DNA of 64,000 nt from an uncultured Alistipes sp. (GTDB taxonomy: Bacteria > Bacteroidota > Bacteroidia > Bacteroidales > Rikenellaceae). Below, one piece after another: positions 60,586 through 64,000 of the stretch. Positions within the stretch are counted from its first letter, which is position 1, and the number at the start of each line of letters is the position of its first letter. The stretch spans positions 1-64,000 of the forward strand of contig UQUQ01000003.1 in NCBI GenBank assembly GCA_900544265.1, written 5' to 3'. The notes beneath the pieces were generated by a model. The model ran no database searches. It saw nothing but the letters and a program-made list of their open reading frames with translations, and was not told the DNA's origin. The translations under genes and the position numbers were made by a program.

Positions 60586-63045
60586 ATGATGGAAAATCAT
60601 ACACCCCAGCAGCCGGTACAGGCACAGGAGTCCGACACCTCGGCGGCCAATATCTCCCTGCACGACATCATCCGCATGGTGATCGACAACTGGTACTGGT
60701 TCGCGCTTTCGGTCGTATTCTGCCTCTGCATCGCCTACTACTACCTGGCCAGCACGCCGAAGGTCTACAGCCGCACGGCCACGATTCTCGTGAAGGACAG
60801 CCGCAAGGGCGGAGACGTCGAACTGCAGGCCTTCAGCGACCTGGCCGGATTCCAGTCGCGCCGCAACGTCGACAACGAGGTCTACATCCTCCAGTCGCGC
60901 CGGCTGATGGAGGAGGTCGTCAAGCGCCTCAACCTGACCACGAACTACACCGTCCGCGAGCGGCTGCGCACGCGGGCGCTCTACACGCAGAGCCCTATCG
61001 ACGTGCAGTTTGTCGACAACAACGACAAGCTCTCCTGCTCGATGGAAATCACCCCGCTCGAAGGTGACAAGATCCGTCTTACGCGCTTCGACGACGAGTT
61101 CATTACCAAACAGGAGAGCAAGCAAGTCCTGACCGCCTCCTACGGCGACACGATCGCCACCCCCGTGGGCCGCATCGTGGTGAACAAGACGCTCTACATG
61201 GATGACGAGAAGTACCTCGACGAACCGATCCACATCGGCAAAAGTTCCCTGGCCGCAGCGACGAGCGCCTATCGGGCTGCCGTAAAGTGCGACGTGGTCA
61301 GCAAGGACGCCTCGATCGTCACCATCTCGATGAACAACTCGGTACCCAAGCGGGCCGAAGATGTCATCAACACGCTGATCACCGCCTACAACGACGATGC
61401 CATCGAGGACAAGCGCCAGATATCGATCCGCACGGCGGAGTTCATCCAGGCCCGACTGGAGGTGATCGGCCGCGAGCTGGGAGACGTGGACCGCAGCATC
61501 GAAGACATCAAGAAGGACAACAACATGATCGACATCTCGTCGGAGGCGGCCCGCACCGTGACGGAGAGTTCCCGCTACAAGGCCGAGGGCCTTTCGCTGG
61601 ACAACCAGATCAACGTGGCGGAATTCATCCGGACCTACCTCACCGACTCGGCCAATGCCGGCATGCTGATCCCCGTCCTGGCGACGCTCGACAACACGGC
61701 CGTCTCGACACAAATCGACAAGTACAACACCGTCGTGCTGCGCCGTGACAAGCTGGCGGAGAACAGTACCGACAACAGCCCCGTAATCCAGGAGCTGGAC
61801 AACGTGCTCTCGTCGCTGCGCCATTCGATTCTCGCATCGCTCGACTCGCACATCTCGGCCCTCGAGATCCAGCGCAAGGCCCTGCGCGAGGAGGAGGAGC
61901 AGGCCAACCGCCGCATCTCGACCATGCCCTCGCAGGAGAAGGTCATTCTCGGCATCACGCGTCAGCAGAAGATCAAGGAGGAACTCTTCCTCTACCTGCT
62001 CAACAAGCAGGAGGAGACCCAGCTCAACTACGCCATCGCCGAGTCGAACTCCCGCACGATCGACATGGCCTACGGCAGCGCAGCACCCGTGGCTCCGCGG
62101 TCGATGATCATCTTGTGCATGGCACTGATCGCCGGTCTGGCCATTCCGTTCGGACTGCTCTTCCTGATCGGCATGCTCGATACGACGATCCGCGGCCGCA
62201 AGGACATCGAGGACAACCTCAGCGTCCCCTTCCTGGGCGACATTCCGACCTTCGAGGGAGAGACCAAGAACGGCATCGTCGTCCGCGAAACGGGTCGCGA
62301 CCCGCTCTCGGAGGCCTTCCGCATCCTGCGCTCGAACATGACCTTCATGAACGTCTCCTCGGGCAAGACGGTCCAGAGCGTCCACTTCACCTCTTCCGAC
62401 CCGCATGCCGGCAAGACGTTCGTGGCGATGAACCTCGCCATGACCCTGGCCATGGCCGGCAAGCGCGTCGTGCTGGTCGACCTCGACCTGCGCCGCCACG
62501 CCCTCTCCTCGCAACTCGGGCAGGGTAACAACAAGCGCGGCATCACGGGATACCTCGCCGGCACGATCACCGATATCAACGAGCTGATCTACAACCCGGG
62601 CATCCACAAGAACCTCGACGTGATTCTGGCCGGCATCCAGCCGCCCAACCCCACCGAGATGCTCCTCTCGGAGAAGCTGGACCAGCTCATTGCCGAGCTG
62701 CGCACACGCTACGACTACATCTTCCTCGACAGCACGCCGGCCATGTCTGTCGCCGATGCCGTCATCACGGACCGCTTGTCGGACCTCTGCCTCTACATCG
62801 TGCGCGAGGGTGTGCTCGACCGTCGCCAGCTGCCCGACATCGAGCGGCTCTACCGGGAGAAGAAGCTCCACAACATGAGCATCGTGCTGAACGGCACCCG
62901 CACACACCGCCACGGCTATGGATATGGTTATGGCTACGGCTACGGCTACGGGTATGGATACGGCTACGACGACAAGAAGGACGACAGCTACCGCAAGCGG
63001 ATCATGCTCTTCCTGCGCAAAATGGCCCGCAAGATCAGACGGTAA
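60586..63045 (+). CDS. Polysaccharide co-polymerase/BY-type tyrosine kinase (Wzc-like)
   Basis: An 819-residue inner-membrane protein that controls polysaccharide chain length and export. The N-terminal Wzz domain lies between two membrane helices (near 35-60 and 510-530). A cytoplasmic BY-kinase domain follows: Walker A SSDPHAGKTFVAMNLA (about 603-618), Walker A' VVLVDLDLRR and YDYIFLDSTPA. The C-terminal tyrosine cluster expected for autophosphorylation is extreme: nine Gly-Tyr pairs in a row (residues 777-794) followed by DDKKDDSYRKR. The start is the ATG at 60586; a second ATG follows directly. Confidence 0.94.
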   Translation: MMENHTPQQPVQAQESDTSAANISLHDIIRMVIDNWYWFALSVVFCLCIAYYYLASTPKVYSRTATILVKDSRKGGDVELQAFSDLAGFQSRRNVDNEVYILQSRRLMEEVVKRLNLTTNYTVRERLRTRALYTQSPIDVQFVDNNDKLSCSMEITPLEGDKIRLTRFDDEFITKQESKQVLTASYGDTIATPVGRIVVNKTLYMDDEKYLDEPIHIGKSSLAAATSAYRAAVKCDVVSKDASIVTISMNNSVPKRAEDVINTLITAYNDDAIEDKRQISIRTAEFIQARLEVIGRELGDVDRSIEDIKKDNNMIDISSEAARTVTESSRYKAEGLSLDNQINVAEFIRTYLTDSANAGMLIPVLATLDNTAVSTQIDKYNTVVLRRDKLAENSTDNSPVIQELDNVLSSLRHSILASLDSHISALEIQRKALREEEEQANRRISTMPSQEKVILGITRQQKIKEELFLYLLNKQEETQLNYAIAESNSRTIDMAYGSAAPVAPRSMIILCMALIAGLAIPFGLLFLIGMLDTTIRGRKDIEDNLSVPFLGDIPTFEGETKNGIVVRETGRDPLSEAFRILRSNMTFMNVSSGKTVQSVHFTSSDPHAGKTFVAMNLAMTLAMAGKRVVLVDLDLRRHALSSQLGQGNNKRGITGYLAGTITDINELIYNPGIHKNLDVILAGIQPPNPTEMLLSEKLDQLIAELRTRYDYIFLDSTPAMSVADAVITDRLSDLCLYIVREGVLDRRQLPDIERLYREKKLHNMSIVLNGTRTHRHGYGYGYGYGYGYGYGYGYDDKKDDSYRKRIMLFLRKMARKIRR

Positions 63046-63048
63046 ACC

Positions 63049-63438
63049 ATGGCCATCCGAAACGCAACCATCGCGCTCGACTTCGACGGAACGGTCGTCA
63101 CGCACGAATACCCCCACATCGGGGAGGACGCCGGAGCCGTACCGGTCCTCAAGGAGCTTGTCGCGAACGGGTACCGGCTCATCCTCCACACGATGCGCCA
63201 CGGCGCACTGCTGGAGCAGGCGGTCGACTGGTTCCGCAGCCGCGGCATTCCGCTCTATGCGATCAACGAGAACCCCTCGCAACGCAAATGGACGGCTTCA
63301 CCGAAGGTCTATGCCGATCTCTACATCGACGACAGCAGCCTCGGCATTCCGTTGCGCTTCGTCGACGGATGCAGCCGGCCGGTCGTAGACTGGACACGGG
63401 TCAGAGAGATGCTTGTCGATCAGGGCTTTCTGGACTGA
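63049..63438 (+). CDS. Small HAD-superfamily hydrolase (BT0820-like)
   Basis: A 129-residue HAD-fold protein. The nucleophile motif is DFDGTVV near residue 11; ILHTMR supplies the motif II position and YIDDSSLG the acidic motif IV. The size, with no cap domain, resembles the small BT0820-type HAD proteins of Bacteroides. A phosphatase acting on a sugar or nucleotide intermediate of polysaccharide synthesis is plausible but unproven. It starts 3 bp after the wzc-like stop and is followed by a terminator. Confidence 0.85.
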   Translation: MAIRNATIALDFDGTVVTHEYPHIGEDAGAVPVLKELVANGYRLILHTMRHGALLEQAVDWFRSRGIPLYAINENPSQRKWTASPKVYADLYIDDSSLGIPLRFVDGCSRPVVDWTRVREMLVDQGFLD

Positions 63439-63462
63439 CCGAAAAAAAATTCCGATACAGTC

Positions 63463-63495
63463 AAAAGGCGGGACACGCAATGTGCCCCGCCTTTT
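63463..63495 (+). terminator. Intrinsic terminator of the polysaccharide export operon
   Basis: A stem of AAAGGCGGG with CCCGCCTTT extended by CAC/GTG pairing, followed by a short T tract, 25 bp past the HAD gene stop. Confidence 0.85.
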
Positions 63496-63840
63496 CCGTA
63501 CTTGCAAGGAAAGAATGCCAGCCAGCACAGCCACCGCGAGCGCGCCCACCCGGCCGCACAACTGCCCGACAGGGCCTCTCCCCGACAGACCGTTCTCACG
63601 ACAGAAGGTCAGCCCGCAGAGAACTCGCCCGATTATCCGTTAGATCGCGGGGCTTCCCCCTCCATCAGTCAGCCCGCAGAGAGCCCGCCCGACAGGGACC
63701 ACTACCCCGCTCCCTCAGACAAGCACGGGTCGGACAGGGCCGAGCTGGGCAGGGCCAGGCTGGGCTAAACTGGACTGGAACGGGACGGACTGGGCCAGAC
63801 GGGGTTAGACCGGACTGGACCGGACGGGACTGGACGGGCG

Positions 63841-63960
63841 GGACGGGCGGGACGGGCGGGACGGGAATAGAATGGACCGGAATAGACTGGAATAGACTGG
63901 AATAGACTGGAATAGACTGGAATAGACTGGAATAGACTGGAATAGACTGGAATGGACTGG
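63841..63960. repeat. 10-bp tandem repeat with a 9-bp GC-rich neighbour array
   Basis: Seven perfect copies of AATAGACTGG (63881-63950) are flanked by single-change variants (63871-63880 and 63951-63960). Just upstream are about three copies of a 9-bp unit GACGGGCGG. From about 63770 the sequence shows more diverged ACTGGAC-like units. The final 562 bp of the window (63439-64000) holds the terminator and these repeats and no supported gene. Confidence 0.92.
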
Positions 63961-64000
63961 AATGGACACAATAAAACAAAACCGGGCAGGACCGGCCCGC

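Noticed and set aside
59998..63282. A 1,094-codon minus-strand frame antisense to the polysaccharide export genes
   Set aside because: It is a shadow of the Wza/Wzc/HAD genes; composition is Val/Asp/Arg-rich and no domain is seen.
63665..63979. A minus-strand frame encoding FQSIPVYSSL-type repeats
   Set aside because: It is produced by the 10-bp tandem repeat, which is not a multiple of three and is open in several frames; no promoter or homologous domain was seen.

Overview
The window looks like a chromosomal segment from a high-G+C member of the Bacteroidales, most like Alistipes (Rikenellaceae). This is inferred from three things. The promoters carry the Bacteroidetes -7 box TAnnTTTG, sometimes with a TTG about 20 bp upstream, and starts lack Shine-Dalgarno sequences. 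The protein families are Bacteroidetes types: DUF4919, DUF5106-like and DUF4861 proteins, a carboxypeptidase-regulatory-domain outer-membrane barrel, an FtsK-LolA pair and GyrA followed by a TPR protein. Coding sequence is strongly GC-biased, so long antisense frames are common and were discarded. No rRNA, tRNA, insertion sequence, prophage or CRISPR array was recognised.

Layout: 0.2-4.9 kb holds an acyl-ACP thioesterase, a SLOG-fold protein, a YtxH/holin-like membrane pair, a lipoprotein, a rubredoxin-rubrerythrin and a thioredoxin-like lipoprotein. 5.0-7.6 kb holds gadC-glsA, a probable glutamine/glutamate acid-resistance pair. 7.8-12.7 kb (minus strand) holds acyl-CoA dehydrogenase, etfA, etfB and purA. 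13.3-14.3 kb holds an LRR lipoprotein and an acidic protein. 14.5-20.1 kb holds ligA, dapA, a DUF4919 protein and a clostripain-type lipoprotein. 20.4-23.2 kb holds a pseudouridine synthase diverging from a MATE exporter.

23.3-36.4 kb is a pectin/galacturonate block. Pectin methylesterase and a GH43 enzyme act on the polymer. ExuT imports uronate, and UxaC, UxaB, UxaA, KdgK and KdgA convert galacturonate to pyruvate and glyceraldehyde-3-phosphate. A divergent DUF4861 protein and a second KdgK-like kinase sit beyond a UxuR-like palindrome. No SusC/SusD pair or polygalacturonase is present here.

36.7-53 kb is mostly replication, chromosome segregation and envelope housekeeping: a TPR protein, gyrA, a secreted protein, lolA-like, ftsK, murI, aroK, parC, parE and plsC. 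53.2-59.6 kb holds an outer-membrane barrel, a DMT transporter, LemA, a TPM-domain protein and a GH13 amylase. 59.8-63.4 kb starts a capsule/exopolysaccharide locus: Wza-like, Wzc-like tyrosine kinase and a small HAD protein.

The most unusual recurring structure is short tandem repeats next to gene 3' ends. At least six intergenic arrays have unrelated units (7, 9/10, 13, 15 and about 17 bp, plus a 44-bp direct repeat). Similar repeats also appear as low-complexity tails on LigA, ParC and GadC. LigA and ParC end in QGTLF and QLNLF, the latter matching the sliding-clamp-binding consensus. Other points of interest are a terminator-like hairpin 15 nt upstream of uxaA and promoters so close to start codons that leaderless mRNAs are predicted.
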